A program made the position numbers and the translations under genes. A DNA stretch of 64,000 nucleotides from Actinomycetales bacterium (GTDB lineage: Bacteria; Actinomycetota; Actinomycetes; Actinomycetales; Actinomycetaceae), in assembly GCA_015655375.1 (NCBI GenBank), contig JAATFD010000036.1:186001-250000 (forward strand). The letters run 5' to 3'. Shown one piece after another: positions 9,057-18,817 of the stretch (its first letter is position 1; each line of letters starts with the position of its first letter). Below the pieces are notes generated by a model, which did not search any database, was not told the DNA's origin, and worked only from the letters and a program-made list of their open reading frames with translations.

Positions 9057-10147
9057 CAATTCCTCCGGTTCTTGCGGCGCGGCTGCGCGGCCTGTCCCAG
9101 GTGGTGACCCGCGATGACGGGCGCAATTCGGACTGACGAAGCCCCGCTGGCCGGCCCGTCGGTCGTCCCGCTTCCTGCCACACGGGCCTCGAGCACCGCC
9201 ATGTCATGTGCACGGCTGCGGGCCCTGCGGCCCTCGAGCATCACCAACAATGGCGAAGCGATGAAGATCGAGGAGTACGTGCCGATGATCATGCCGACGA
9301 ACAAGGCCAGTGAGATGTCGGTCAGCGTTCCGGCGCCCAGCATCACCGAAGCGATGAAAAGGATCGATCCGACCGGAAGCAACGCCACGACCGACGTGTT
9401 GATCGAGCGGACCATCGTCTGGTTGACAGCCAGATTGACGAGTTCCCCGTAGGTGAATCGTTTCTGGTCCCACACGCCCTTGGTCAATTCCCGGACCTTG
9501 TCGAAGACGACGACCGTGTCGTAGAGCGAGTATCCGAGAATCGTCAGGAATCCGATGATGGTGGCCGGAGAGATCTCCACCCGGGTGATCGCGAAGAATC
9601 CGACCGTCACGGCGATGTCGTGGAAGAGCGCGAGCAGAGCCGCCGTCGACATCGTCCATGAGCGGAAGTAGACGGTCATCAACGCGGTCACGATGACCAG
9701 GAAGATCACCAGCGACTGCGCAGCCTTTTGCGTGACATCCTGGCCCCAGGTCGGACCGATCGAGGAGGACTGTACCTCGCCCTCGTCCACGCCGTAGGCC
9801 TCGGCCAGTGCGGATCGCACCTCGGCAGTCTGGCCCGTGTCGAGCGACTCGGTCTGGACCCGCAGAGAGTCACTGCCCAGCTTGGACACATGAGCCGTGG
9901 AGGAATCCGTCACGGTGCCGACCGCGTCGTAGGCCTTCTGCTGGTCGGCGTCAGCGACCCCTACGACCGTGAACTGCGAGCCACCGGTGAACTCGATCGA
10001 GCGTTGGAGTCCGAGCAGCGAGACCAAGATGATGACGACGACGACGGTCGCCGCGGCGATTCTGACGAATACCTTGCGGTGCCCGATGACGTCGTAGGAC
10101 TTCTCGCCCCGATAGAGGGCATTGCCCCACTGCGCGTAATTCATCAT
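9056..10147 (-). CDS. secF: Protein translocase subunit SecF
   Basis: SecF is the inner-membrane partner of SecD and uses the proton-motive force to help pull proteins out of the Sec channel. The 363-residue protein has an N-terminal membrane helix (VVVIILVSLLGL), an extracytoplasmic domain beginning FTGGSQF, and a block of further helices with GYSLYDTVVVFDKVRE, a SecF hallmark. The C terminus is long, basic and probably disordered. The ATG overlaps the secD stop by four bases; a second ATG follows immediately. Confidence 0.95.
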   Translation of the reverse strand: MMNYAQWGNALYRGEKSYDVIGHRKVFVRIAAATVVVVIILVSLLGLQRSIEFTGGSQFTVVGVADADQQKAYDAVGTVTDSSTAHVSKLGSDSLRVQTESLDTGQTAEVRSALAEAYGVDEGEVQSSSIGPTWGQDVTQKAAQSLVIFLVIVTALMTVYFRSWTMSTAALLALFHDIAVTVGFFAITRVEISPATIIGFLTILGYSLYDTVVVFDKVRELTKGVWDQKRFTYGELVNLAVNQTMVRSINTSVVALLPVGSILFIASVMLGAGTLTDISLALFVGMIIGTYSSIFIASPLLVMLEGRRARSRAHDMAVLEARVAGSGTTDGPASGASSVRIAPVIAGHHLGQAAQPRRKNRRN

Positions 10148-12108
10148 CGCGCATCCCCCTTCGGTTCATCTGTGGCCCTGTCGACGGCATCGCCGCCCTG
10201 ATCCGTGTCGGGTTTCTCCGCGGAGACGGCCCCGGGGCCATGGTCTATGGATTCCCCGGCATGGGCGGCCTCGAAGCGACGCTCCGCCAGCGACTTCGGA
10301 ACCTCACCCGCGCCTTGGACTGACGAGACGACAGCATGCGCCGAGCTGGCCGACGCCCCCTTCGGCTCGCGGTGCGCGACGCGTCCGCGCCCGGCATAAA
10401 CGGCCCCCGACTTCGCCCCGAGGTGCTCCGGATCGAAGCCGGAGAAGCGATGGCCCTCGCCGAAGAAGGGCACGCGCACGAGCAACTCCATGATCGGGTG
10501 CGTGAAGAAGAAGATGACGACGAGGTCGACGACCGTTGTCACACCGAGTGTGAACGCGAAACCCTGCACACCGCCGACTGCCAGCATGTAGAGAATGACC
10601 GCGGCGACCAGGTTGACGCCGTCGGAGACCATGATCGTCCGTTTGGCCCGATCCCAGCCCTCGTCGACAGCCACGGCCAACGGTCTCCCGTCGCGCACTT
10701 CGTCGCGAATGCGCTCGAAGTAGACGATAAAGGAGTCGGCAGTGACGCCGACAGCCATGATCAGACCCGCGACGCCGGGCAAGGACAATCGATAGCCCAT
10801 GACCCACGACAGGATCGCGATCGTCAGATAGGTGATCCCACCGGCCAGGATCATCGATCCGGCGGACAGGACCGACAGAGCGTGATACTGCCAGATCATG
10901 TAGATGAAGACGAGGACCATGCCGATGACGCCGGCCCAGATGCCCTTCTCCAGATGATCGGTGCCCAGCGTCGCTGAGATCTGCTGCTCGGACTGGACCT
11001 GGAAGTCCAACGGGAGGGACCCGAAGTTCAGCTGGTTGGCCAGCGCCTTGGCCGTCGAGGCCGTGAAGCTGCCGGAAATCTGTGCCTTGCCGTCGGTGAT
11101 CGCACCGTTCATCGTCGGGTAGGAAATGACAGATCCATCCAGGACGATCGCGAACGCGTTGCGGGTGCTGTCGGTGTCCTTGAAGGCATAGAGTCGCTGC
11201 GACGAATCCGCGAACGCCTGTGTTCCTTCATCGTTGAATTCAAGATTAACGACCCACTGGCCGGTCGACTGGCCCGTGCTGTTCGCTCCCATGCCCGCGG
11301 TGGCGGACGTGACGTCGGAGCCCTTGACATCGACGGGTCCGAGAATGAACTTGACAGTCCCGTCTGTGTTGCACGTGACATAGGCCTTCGAGGAATCGGA
11401 GCCCGATCCCTTCGCCCGGGACGACGGATCCGTGCAATCCAGGGTGTAGAAGTCGTAGAGCGTCTGCTCGGTGATCCAAGCCGTGTCCGAATTGTCCGTC
11501 GGCGTCGTCGTCGGCGTGTCGGACAGCTGCCCATCCCCGTCCGTGTCCGCGTAGGTCTGGGCCTCTTCGGCCGGGATCGCCGTCGTCACCGTTCCGGACT
11601 GTGCAGTGTCCCCGGATTGTGTGGACGTCCCGCTCTGCGAGTCGCCAGACTCGGAGGTGCCCGACTGGGAACTTCCCGACTGCGAGGAATCGGTACTGCT
11701 CGTCGTCGTCGCCGCGCCCATCTCAAGAACTGGCCGGAAGTCCATCTGGGAGGAGGACCGGATCAGATCCAGGGTCTCCTCGCTGGGATGGCCCGGAAGG
11801 GACACGGAGATATTGTTCGACCCCATGGACGTGATCTCCGCCTCCGCGACGCCAGAGGCGTCGACGCGGTCACGGATGATGCCGATCGCTTCCTGGATGT
11901 CAGTGTCTGTGATCTCCCGGTTGCTGTCGTCCGTGGCGATCGGCGTGAGGATCAGCTGGGTCCCGCCCTCGAGGTCGAGAGCGAGCTTCGGGGTGAAGGA
12001 CGCGCCCTTGTTCGTCACCGTGCCGACAACCAGGGAGGCGATCCCCACGAGGATGACAATCAGCAGAATGACAAGGGTACGCACCGGATGGCGCTTAGAG
12101 GTGGGCAC
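10144..12108 (-). CDS. secD: Protein translocase subunit SecD
   Basis: This 654-residue protein is the larger half of the SecDF motor. It has an N-terminal helix, the conserved LDLEGGTQL at about residues 44-52, a large external domain, and a C-terminal membrane block with VMGYRLSLPGVAGLIMAVG and DSFIVYFERIRDE. The first external domain contains a Ser/Gln/Gly low-complexity insert (residues 141-172). The C-terminal tail beyond the last helix is long and variable. Translation begins at a GTG with only a weak ribosome site. It follows yajC and overlaps secF. Confidence 0.95.
   Translation of the reverse strand: MPTSKRHPVRTLVILLIVILVGIASLVVGTVTNKGASFTPKLALDLEGGTQLILTPIATDDSNREITDTDIQEAIGIIRDRVDASGVAEAEITSMGSNNISVSLPGHPSEETLDLIRSSSQMDFRPVLEMGAATTTSSTDSSQSGSSQSGTSESGDSQSGTSTQSGDTAQSGTVTTAIPAEEAQTYADTDGDGQLSDTPTTTPTDNSDTAWITEQTLYDFYTLDCTDPSSRAKGSGSDSSKAYVTCNTDGTVKFILGPVDVKGSDVTSATAGMGANSTGQSTGQWVVNLEFNDEGTQAFADSSQRLYAFKDTDSTRNAFAIVLDGSVISYPTMNGAITDGKAQISGSFTASTAKALANQLNFGSLPLDFQVQSEQQISATLGTDHLEKGIWAGVIGMVLVFIYMIWQYHALSVLSAGSMILAGGITYLTIAILSWVMGYRLSLPGVAGLIMAVGVTADSFIVYFERIRDEVRDGRPLAVAVDEGWDRAKRTIMVSDGVNLVAAVILYMLAVGGVQGFAFTLGVTTVVDLVVIFFFTHPIMELLVRVPFFGEGHRFSGFDPEHLGAKSGAVYAGRGRVAHREPKGASASSAHAVVSSVQGAGEVPKSLAERRFEAAHAGESIDHGPGAVSAEKPDTDQGGDAVDRATDEPKGDAR
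11593..11688. repeat. Low-complexity SQSG-type repeat inside secD
   Basis: About 32 codons encode irregular repeats of the form SQSG, TSESG and TQSGD. They lie in the external P1 region of SecD, between the conserved QMDFRPVLEM segment and the next folded part. The DNA repeats are degenerate rather than exact. Confidence 0.8.
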
Positions 12109-12145
12109 GGTGTGAGTCTTTCAGAAGGTGGAAGCCGGAATCGAG

Positions 12146-12595
12146 TCAGTTCTTCCGGTCGTCACCGTCGGAGTCGATGGGCGAGGACGGGGTGTCGGGA
12201 GCCGAGGAATCGAGTCCGAGGACCGTCTCGGACGAATCATCGTCCGCGTCGGCAACGATCTCGGCAGTCTCATCGGTCGCGAATGGCGGTTCACCGACCC
12301 CGCGGATCGCCTGACGCTCCCAGTAGGTCTCGGTTCCATCCGGCGTCTCCAGGATGACGATGTCTCCGTCCTGGTCAACGAAGCGACCCCAAAACCCTAG
12401 TGCCGTCTTCACCCAGACACCCGGGACGAGCGACTCGGCAATCTCACGCTTCTGTCGTTCCTGCTGTTCCTGCATCTTCTTGCGGGAGCGCGAACTGAAC
12501 ATCATCATGGCGACCAGGACGACCGCCATGATGATCAGGAGGCCGTACTGCTGGAAGATCTGCCCCACGGAGAACCTCTTTCTGTCGTCGTTCAT
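12146..12595 (-). CDS. yajC: Preprotein translocase accessory subunit YajC
   Basis: YajC is a small single-span protein associated with SecDF. The 149-residue protein has a short hydrophilic start, one hydrophobic helix (LLIIMAVVLVAMMMF), a basic flank RSRKKMQEQQ, and the conserved PGVWVKTALGFWGRF segment. An acidic tail follows. No clear ribosome site precedes the ATG at 12595, and two in-frame GTG codons lie 12-15 bases upstream, so the exact start is uncertain. It precedes secD by 37 bases. Confidence 0.9.
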   Translation of the reverse strand: MNDDRKRFSVGQIFQQYGLLIIMAVVLVAMMMFSSRSRKKMQEQQERQKREIAESLVPGVWVKTALGFWGRFVDQDGDIVILETPDGTETYWERQAIRGVGEPPFATDETAEIVADADDDSSETVLGLDSSAPDTPSSPIDSDGDDRKN

Positions 12596-12693
12596 GGAGA
12601 CGCGCACCACGCACGCCCATCGCAGTGTAATGCCCTCGGCGTATCGAGGGGAACGACGACCGCGCCAACGGTCGAACCGCGCATCCGGTCCCG

Positions 12694-13743
12694 TCAGCCA
12701 AACAACGTCGAATCCTGGGGTGGATTGAGGCCCAAATGCTGCCATGCCAAGGAGGTCGCCGCGCGCCCGCGCGGGGTCCTGATCATGAATCCCTCCCGGA
12801 CCAGATAGGGCTCGACCACCGTCTCAACGGTTTCGGCCTCTTCCCCCACCGTCACGGCGAGGGTCGTCAGCCCGACGGGACCTCCCCTGAAACGCCGACA
12901 CAGTGCCTCCAACACCGCGCGGTCAAGCCGGTCGAGCCCAGATTCGTCGACCTCGAACAGGGTGAGGGCACCACGCGCAGCCTCCAGCGACAAAGTGCCG
13001 TCGCCGTTGACCTGCGCAAAGTCCACGACGCGGCGCAACAGCCGGTTGGCAATGCGGGGCGTTCCACGTGATCGCGAAGCGATCTCATGGGCCGCATCCT
13101 CCTCGATCGAGGCACCCAGCAGACCCGCCGATCGAATGACGACCGACTCGAGGTCTGAGATCTCGTAGAACTCCAAGTGCGCGGTGAAGCCGAACCGGTC
13201 GCGCAAGGGAGCGGGCAGCAGACCCGACCTCGTCGTGGCACCGACGACCGTGAAGGGTGGCAGCGTCAGCGGAATCGATGTCGCGCCGGGCCCCTTGCCG
13301 ACGACGACGTCGACCCGGAAGTCCTCCATTGCCAGGTAGAGCATCTCCTCGGCGGTGCGGGCGAGGCGGTGGATCTCATCGATAAAGAGGATGTCTCCCT
13401 CCTGGAGCCCCGACAAAATTGCTGCCAAGTCCCCTGCGTGTTGGATCGCTGGTCCCGACGTCAGCCGCAACGATGCACTCATTTCCGCCGCGATGATCAT
13501 CGCGAGCGTCGTCTTGCCCAGCCCCGGAGGTCCCGCCAACAGGACGTGATCAGGGGTCACTCCCCTCCCGCGCGACGCATCGAGGAGCAATTGCAGCTGG
13601 GAGCGCACTGTGTTCTGACCGACGAAGTCTGCCAGTCGTTTCGGACGCAGTGCGGCCTCGGCGGCCCGCTCGATCTCAGAGGCATCCGGCGCGATGATCC
13701 TCAGGGAGTCCTCGTCCGGCAGCGAATCATCCACGTGACCCAC
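12694..13743 (-). CDS. ruvB: Holliday junction branch-migration helicase RuvB
   Basis: RuvB is the hexameric AAA+ motor that drives Holliday junctions through RuvA. The 349-residue protein has Walker [10 protein letters not shown], Walker B DEIHRL, the TTRSG sensor region near the middle, and a C-terminal winged helix. It starts with GTG inside ruvA (17-base overlap); a second GTG three codons later is an alternative. It is the last gene of the ruvCAB cluster. Confidence 0.96.
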   Translation of the reverse strand: MGHVDDSLPDEDSLRIIAPDASEIERAAEAALRPKRLADFVGQNTVRSQLQLLLDASRGRGVTPDHVLLAGPPGLGKTTLAMIIAAEMSASLRLTSGPAIQHAGDLAAILSGLQEGDILFIDEIHRLARTAEEMLYLAMEDFRVDVVVGKGPGATSIPLTLPPFTVVGATTRSGLLPAPLRDRFGFTAHLEFYEISDLESVVIRSAGLLGASIEEDAAHEIASRSRGTPRIANRLLRRVVDFAQVNGDGTLSLEAARGALTLFEVDESGLDRLDRAVLEALCRRFRGGPVGLTTLAVTVGEEAETVETVVEPYLVREGFMIRTPRGRAATSLAWQHLGLNPPQDSTLFG

Positions 13744-14326
13744 CCAGCTTCACCAGAGCGGCACGCAGCAGGTCCGAGGCGCCCAATCGATTGCCGGACA
13801 GTGATTCGACCGTCTTAGCGGCGACCGGTTCGGTCCATCCGAGTTGGACGAGGGCGGCCCGGACCTCGGTCTCGGTTTCTCCCTCCGCCGGTGCCGGAGT
13901 CTCACCCGCGCCGGGAAGGACAGCTGCCGACCCGAGTTTGTCGCCGATCTCCAGGACCAGGCGCTGAGCCGACTTCTTGCCGACGCCGGGGATGCGTTGG
14001 AGCACAGTGAGATCGGACCGCGAGACCGCCGAACGCAGGTCGTCGGGCGTCAGAACGGAGAGTGCCGCCAATGCGATGCGCGGCCCCACACCCGAGACGG
14101 TCTGCAGCCGTTCGAACACATCGCGCTCGTCGCCGGAACGGAAACCGAAGAGCGTCAACGAGTCCTCGCGCACGACCATCGAAGTGGACAGCGTCGCCTC
14201 AGCACCCCGCTCGAGGCCCTGAGCGGTCTGGGGTGTCACGAGAACGCGGAAGCCGATCCCCTGGACGAGGACGGTCACGGCATCGAGCCCGATCTCCTCG
14301 ATCGTGCCCCTGAGCTGAGCGATCAC
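13727..14326 (-). CDS. ruvA: Holliday junction DNA-binding subunit RuvA
   Basis: RuvA tetramers hold Holliday junctions open for RuvB. The 199-residue protein has the N-terminal OB-like domain ([12 protein letters not shown]) and two helix-hairpin-helix motifs: [13 protein letters not shown] and [15 protein letters not shown]-terminal RuvB-contact domain follows ([16 protein letters not shown]). The GTG start at 14326 has a GGAGGAGGG site upstream. It lies between ruvC and ruvB. Confidence 0.96.
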   Translation of the reverse strand: MIAQLRGTIEEIGLDAVTVLVQGIGFRVLVTPQTAQGLERGAEATLSTSMVVREDSLTLFGFRSGDERDVFERLQTVSGVGPRIALAALSVLTPDDLRSAVSRSDLTVLQRIPGVGKKSAQRLVLEIGDKLGSAAVLPGAGETPAPAEGETETEVRAALVQLGWTEPVAAKTVESLSGNRLGASDLLRAALVKLGGSRG

Positions 14327-14374
14327 AAATCCCTCCTCCGTGTCGCCGACTCTCGGGCGAACACCTGTACGATC

Positions 14375-15010
14375 CTACCGTTTCCCCTTGCGCAGCCGAG
14401 GATCCACCGCGCCGGTGCGTCGCTGAGCGGCCTGGGCTTGTGCCCACGCCTGCTGCGCCGGAGTCATCGTTCCCTTGGAGGAGACTTTGCCCGATAGAGA
14501 CACGGACACCCGCGAGTCCTCCCCCGCCCCGAGCAATCCGGTCCCCCGCCACGCATGACAGATCGCAATGGCCAAGGCATCGGCGGCATCGGCGGGATGG
14601 GGTGGAGCGTCCAGCCGCAGGACTCGGGCGACCATGTGTTCGACCTGCGCCTTGTTCGCATTTCCATTCCCGGAGATCGCGGCCTTGACCTCGGAGGGCG
14701 TGTGGACGGCCATCGGCAGACCGGCCCGCCCGACGCACACCATCGCGGCCCCCATGACCTGGATCGTCGTCGTGACCGACTGAAGGTTGTTCTGGGCGAA
14801 GGCTCGCTCGATCGCGACGACCTCCGGGTGGAATCGCACGATCGCGTCATCGATCGCGTCGGCGATCGAGCGCAGACGGAAGTGTGTGGCGATATGCGTG
14901 CTCGAGCGGGCGACGTCGACGAACACCAGGCTCGCCCGTCGTGAGGCATCGACGTCAACGACGCCGATCCCGCATCGAGTGATCCCCGGGTCGATTCCCA
15001 TCACTCGCAT
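14375..15010 (-). CDS. ruvC: Holliday junction endonuclease RuvC
   Basis: RuvC cuts Holliday junctions symmetrically. The 211-residue protein opens with MRVMGIDPGITRCG, supplying the first catalytic aspartate. VVAIERAFAQNN supplies a glutamate, and HPADAADALAIAICH supplies the C-terminal acidic pair. The C-terminal extension after the core is basic and somewhat longer than in E. coli. A GGAGGAG site precedes the ATG. It leads the ruvCAB cluster. Confidence 0.96.
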   Translation of the reverse strand: MRVMGIDPGITRCGIGVVDVDASRRASLVFVDVARSSTHIATHFRLRSIADAIDDAIVRFHPEVVAIERAFAQNNLQSVTTTIQVMGAAMVCVGRAGLPMAVHTPSEVKAAISGNGNANKAQVEHMVARVLRLDAPPHPADAADALAIAICHAWRGTGLLGAGEDSRVSVSLSGKVSSKGTMTPAQQAWAQAQAAQRRTGAVDPRLRKGKR

Positions 15011-15043
15011 CCGAATGCTCCTCCCTGCGATCCGCGACCTGGT

Positions 15044-15637
15044 TCAGGCCGCACCGACGATGCCGACGAAGCACGCATGCAGCCGGGCGTCGCCACCGAC
15101 CTCGGGGTGGAACGAGGTCGCCAGCACGTTGCCCTGCCTCACGGCAACGATTGGACCGTCCGTGGTGTTCCCCGCCCGGGCGAGGACCTCGACCCGTGGT
15201 CCGACGGATTCGACCCAGGGAGCTCGAATGAAAACGGCATGGAAGACGCCACCCTCCAGGCCCGTGACGTCGAGGTCTTCCTCGTAGGAGTCGACCTGGC
15301 GGCCGAAGGCGTTGCGTCGCACGACCATGTCGAGTGCATCGAGGTGATGTTGGTCAGAGCGGCCATCGAGAATGCGAGAGGCCAACAGAATCATTCCCGC
15401 GCATGTACCCCACGTCGGCATCCCGTCGCGCAGCCGGGTGGTCAGCGGATCGAGCAAGTCGAAAGCATCGAGAAGTTTCGACATGGTCGTGGACTCCCCA
15501 CCGGGGATGATCAGTCCGTCGACCTCGTCCAGCTCACGGCACCGCCGTACAACGGAGGCGCGGGCGCCGGATTTCTCCAACGCCCGCACGTGCTCCGCGA
15601 CGTCGCCCTGCAGGGCGAGCACGCCGATCGTCACCAT
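15044..15637 (-). CDS. pdxT: Pyridoxal 5'-phosphate synthase glutaminase subunit PdxT
   Basis: PdxT releases ammonia from glutamine for PdxS in the DXP-independent vitamin B6 pathway. The 197-residue protein shows [16 protein letters not shown], the GGESTT loop, the nucleophile cysteine in [12 protein letters not shown] and the SFHPEV His-Glu pair. The start codon lies within the end of pdxS (7-base overlap), so the subunits are coupled. Confidence 0.96.
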   Translation of the reverse strand: MVTIGVLALQGDVAEHVRALEKSGARASVVRRCRELDEVDGLIIPGGESTTMSKLLDAFDLLDPLTTRLRDGMPTWGTCAGMILLASRILDGRSDQHHLDALDMVVRRNAFGRQVDSYEEDLDVTGLEGGVFHAVFIRAPWVESVGPRVEVLARAGNTTDGPIVAVRQGNVLATSFHPEVGGDARLHACFVGIVGAA

Positions 15638-16551
15638 CCGCGGTCCGCGAGGTGATGGTCGACCGGAAGATCGTCGACGTTGATGCCGACCATGGCTTCG
15701 CCAAGGCCCCGAGAGACCTCAGCAATCACCGAGGGATCGTCGAAGAAAGTGGTTGCCTTGACAATCGCCGCAGCGCGCTTGGCGGGGTTGCCGGACTTGA
15801 AGATACCAGAGCCGACAAAGATGCCTTCGGCCCCCAGCTGCATCATCATCGATGCATCGGCGGGCGTCGCGATGCCTCCGGCGGTGAACAGGACGACGGG
15901 CAGGTGACCCTCACGGGCCACCTCGGCGACCAGGTCGTAGGGGGCCTGCAGTTCCTTTGCTGCGACGTAGAGCTCTTCCTCCGGAAGGGAGGTGAGGTGG
16001 CGGATCTGGTCGCGGATCTTGCGCATGTGCGTCGTCGCGTTCGAGACGTCACCAGTACCGGCCTCGCCCTTGGAGCGGATCATCGCCGCGCCCTCATTAA
16101 TGCGTCGCAATGCCTCACCAAGGTTGGTCGCACCGCAGACGAAGGGCACCGTGAAGCCCCACTTGTCAATGTGGTGCTCATAATCCGCGGGAGTGAGCAC
16201 CTCTGACTCGTCGATGTAGTCGACACCGAGGGACTGGAGAACCTGGGCCTCCGCGAAATGGCCGATGCGGGCCTTCGCCATGACCGGGATCGATACAGCG
16301 CCGATGATCCCGTCGATCAGATCGGGGTCCGACATCCGCGCGACACCGCCCTGGGCGCGAATGTCGGCGGGAACACGCTCGAGCGCCATGACCGCGACTG
16401 CTCCTGCGTCCTCGGCGATCTTCGCCTGCTCGGCGGTGACGACATCCATGATGACGCCGCCCTTGAGCATCTGGGCCATGCCGCGCTTCACCCGAGCGGT
16501 GCCCACCTCGCGCGTGGTCTCGGCCTGATCGATCGCCCCGGCCATCGTCAC
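15631..16551 (-). CDS. pdxS: Pyridoxal 5'-phosphate synthase subunit PdxS
   Basis: PdxS builds PLP from ribose 5-phosphate, glyceraldehyde 3-phosphate and PdxT-derived ammonia. The 306-residue TIM-barrel protein has the catalytic-lysine segment [15 protein letters not shown], the [13 protein letters not shown] motif and the phosphate-binding [11 protein letters not shown]. Its start overlaps the yebC stop by four bases and its end overlaps pdxT, so yebC, pdxS and pdxT are one unit. Confidence 0.97.
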   Translation of the reverse strand: MTMAGAIDQAETTREVGTARVKRGMAQMLKGGVIMDVVTAEQAKIAEDAGAVAVMALERVPADIRAQGGVARMSDPDLIDGIIGAVSIPVMAKARIGHFAEAQVLQSLGVDYIDESEVLTPADYEHHIDKWGFTVPFVCGATNLGEALRRINEGAAMIRSKGEAGTGDVSNATTHMRKIRDQIRHLTSLPEEELYVAAKELQAPYDLVAEVAREGHLPVVLFTAGGIATPADASMMMQLGAEGIFVGSGIFKSGNPAKRAAAIVKATTFFDDPSVIAEVSRGLGEAMVGINVDDLPVDHHLADRGW

Positions 16552-17309
16552 TCCTCCTCTTCGAACTGAGCGCGAACCTCGTCCGACATCGTCATGTTCT
16601 GATAGACGTTCTGGACGTCGTCGGAATCCTCAAGTACATCAATGAGCCGGGACACCTTGGTCACGCCCTCCAGATCGAGCTCGACCTCGGTGGAGGGAAC
16701 GAACTGGATCTCAGCCGAGTCGTAGTCGATCCCAGCCCCCTGGAGAGCCGTACGGACCTGGACCAGGTCTGCGGGGTCACTCGAGACGACAAAGCCGTCG
16801 CCCGTGTCCTCCACGTCCTCGGCACCGGCGTCCAGGACCGCCTCCATGATCGCGTCCTCGTTCACACCGTCGGCCGTGGGGACCTCGACGATCCCTCGAC
16901 GAGCGAACAGATAGGCGACCGATCCGGGATCGGCCAATGAGCCACCGGAGCGGGTGAACGCCAGACGCACATCGGAGGCAGCGCGATTGCGGTTGTCGGT
17001 CAGGCACTCGACGAGGAAGGCCACGCCCTGGGGGCCATAGCCCTCATAGAGGATCGTCTCGTAATTCGCGGCGCCGCCCTCGGCTCCGGATCCACGCTTG
17101 ACGGCCCGGTCGATGTTGTCAGCGGGAAGCGAGTTCTTCTTGGCCTTCTGGATCGCGTCGTACAGCGTCGGGTTTCCGGCGGGGTCTCCTCCACCGGTGC
17201 GGGCTGCCACCTCGATGTTCTTGGTGAGGCGAGCGAAGAGCTTGCCACGCTTGGCGTCGATCGCCGCCTTCTTGTGCTTCGTGGTGGCCCACTTGGAGTG
17301 TCCCGACAT
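16548..17309 (-). CDS. yebC: YebC/PmpR family protein
   Basis: The 253-residue protein starts [25 protein letters not shown], the family hallmark (shown here in part only as SGHSKW and [13 protein letters not shown]). It continues with [15 protein letters not shown] and the central RVAFTRSGG-like segment. YebC proteins were long annotated as transcriptional regulators; newer work ties some members to translation of difficult peptide stretches. An AGGGAG site precedes the ATG. It heads the run towards pdxS and ruv, and a TAGAAT -10-like box lies at 17345-17350 on the minus strand. Confidence 0.95.
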   Translation of the reverse strand: MSGHSKWATTKHKKAAIDAKRGKLFARLTKNIEVAARTGGGDPAGNPTLYDAIQKAKKNSLPADNIDRAVKRGSGAEGGAANYETILYEGYGPQGVAFLVECLTDNRNRAASDVRLAFTRSGGSLADPGSVAYLFARRGIVEVPTADGVNEDAIMEAVLDAGAEDVEDTGDGFVVSSDPADLVQVRTALQGAGIDYDSAEIQFVPSTEVELDLEGVTKVSRLIDVLEDSDDVQNVYQNMTMSDEVRAQFEEEE

Positions 17310-17423
17310 CAGTGCTCCCTTGGGGGGTGGATTGGTACGACGACATTCTACCGTCCACCCGTACGTGCGGAGGAATGCGACAACGACAGATGGGATCGAG
17401 TACCCGCTGCGACTTGTCTCGGG

Positions 17424-17924
17424 TCAGGGTTGACGAGTCGGTTCGCGGATCAGGTCGAGGGAACAGGAACCCTCATCGAGGTCGGCCCACTCTCCCTCAA
17501 AGCGCAGGATCACCGCGGTCGCCGTCGGGATTCCCAATGCGACTCGGTCCCGTTCCTGGACAGTGGCAGCCAGTGCGGCGCCAGCGGCCGAGATCGAGGG
17601 CTCGTGCCCGACGATCATGACCGAAGGCGTGGTCATCGTGCGCGCCAGATCGACGAGGTCACCCGCGCCGCACAGGTAGAGGCCGTCGTCCTCCACCTGT
17701 GAGCCGATCTGGATGGCCTCGCCGAGGGCGTCGAGCGTCTGGTGAGCGCGCACGGCCGGAGATGTCACTGCCACCGAGATCTTCGGGACGAGCGCGGCCA
17801 GAGCACGACCCAACCGGCGCGCCTGATCGAGACCGGCACCCGTGAGGCGTCGGCCCCGGTCGCCCGATAAAGACACACTCTCGGCCTTGGCATGCCGGAC
17901 GAGGACGAGCGTTCGCGCTGTCAT
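17424..17924 (-). CDS. SixA-type histidine phosphatase
   Basis: The 166-residue protein begins MTARTLVLVRHAKAE, with the RHxK-type catalytic motif of SixA-like histidine phosphatases rather than the RHGQ of phosphoglycerate mutases. A second conserved histidine sits in MIVGHEPSIS. Such small enzymes remove phosphate from phosphohistidine or small phospho-compounds; the substrate here is unknown. Longer starts upstream would run through the divergent small gene and are unlikely. A TACTCT hexamer ends seven bases before the ATG, suggesting a leaderless message. Confidence 0.85.
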   Translation of the reverse strand: MTARTLVLVRHAKAESVSLSGDRGRRLTGAGLDQARRLGRALAALVPKISVAVTSPAVRAHQTLDALGEAIQIGSQVEDDGLYLCGAGDLVDLARTMTTPSVMIVGHEPSISAAGAALAATVQERDRVALGIPTATAVILRFEGEWADLDEGSCSLDLIREPTRQP

Positions 17925-17961
17925 GTCGCCTAGAGTAATGCCCTCACGTGAGGAGGACGCC
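17925..17961. promoter_or_regulatory. Short divergent promoter gap with leaderless-type -10
   Basis: Only 37 bases separate the SixA-type phosphatase ATG from the TTG of the small divergent gene. On the minus strand TACTCT (17932-17937) is followed by seven bases and the ATG, the spacing expected when transcription starts at the initiation codon. On the plus strand AGGAGG (17951-17956) serves the small gene. Confidence 0.5.
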
Positions 17962-18210
17962 TTGTCATTGGCCAGAGGACCCCGAGACTTCGTCTGTTCC
18001 GCCCGAGAATGCGAGAAACCGGCTGTCGTTGGCATCGCCTGGCAGAACCCGAGGATCCACAGCGGTCGCCACAAGACGTGGTTGGCCTGTGAGGAACATC
18101 GCGAATTCCTCCACGATTATCTCAAACTGCGCAGTTTCCCCGTGGCCGAGGTGGCGCTGAGCGATCTCGACACGGCACATCCGTTCCCCGCGGAAGCCGA
18201 TCCCATCTGA
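17962..18210 (+). CDS. Small conserved actinobacterial Cys/His protein
   Basis: This 82-residue protein is best started at the TTG at 17962, because AGGAGG lies five bases upstream; an in-frame ATG at 17938 lacks such a site. It has C-x4-C near the start (VCSAREC), the pattern AWQNPRIHSGRHKTWLACEEH, and a C-terminal acidic tail. The second part supplies C-x2-H, so the four ligands could bind zinc. Similar small actinobacterial proteins exist and are often misnamed acetone carboxylase. No function is known. It is transcribed divergently from the phosphatase gene. Confidence 0.75.
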   Translation: MSLARGPRDFVCSARECEKPAVVGIAWQNPRIHSGRHKTWLACEEHREFLHDYLKLRSFPVAEVALSDLDTAHPFPAEADPI

Positions 18211-18817
18211 CCGCGAAGCACGCCGCCGCCCTTGCGGGTCGAGACGCGTGCGCCGACGAGACCGGCCACCATCCGGGAGCAGCGCGAGCAGCGATGATGA
18301 CCCGTGTTGCACCGAGAATCGACACTCAGACTCCGATGGGGAATCGTTTCGAAGCAGCCGGGCTCTCTCGCAGTTCGAGGTCACGCAGTGGCCCTTGACC
18401 GCGATGCCGACCGCCACGAGGCTCGGTTGACCGCCGAGGATGCGGGTCATGATGGCCAGCCGTTCGAGCACGAGAGGGACGACGCCCCCCGACACCGCAG
18501 ACGATCAGTGCACGAGGCCGGATCGCGGCCGTCACCGCCGCCTCGATCATGTTCATGATCTGTTCGCGATCCGCCGCTCGATACATCGGGGTGGGCGACC
18601 AGTCGGGTCACCAACGGATAGGTGTCCGCCCCCTCCCGAGCCGAGGCCATGTCTTCTGTCGACGGACGGGGGCGGGCCTCCGTCCGTCGACCCCGGCCCC
18701 GCACTGCCACGGTCCGACGAAGGGGTGCCGCTGAAGGGACCGATGCGAACGCCGACAACACGACCAGCACCCGGTCCTCACCCCAGGGGTTGATTCAGCC
18801 GTCAGCGGTCGTCGACC
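18211..18817 (-). pseudogene. Probable decayed coding remnant, no intact gene
   Basis: No intact gene explains these 607 bases. On the minus strand protein-like segments occur in three successive frames: EGADTYPLVTRLVAHPDV, then YRAADREQIMNMIEAA with AIRPRALIVCGVG, then VPLVLERLAIMTRILGGQP with VAVGIAVKGH. Read end to end they look like one protein broken by frameshifts. The family could not be recognised. Sequencing error is an alternative to true decay. Confidence 0.4.
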
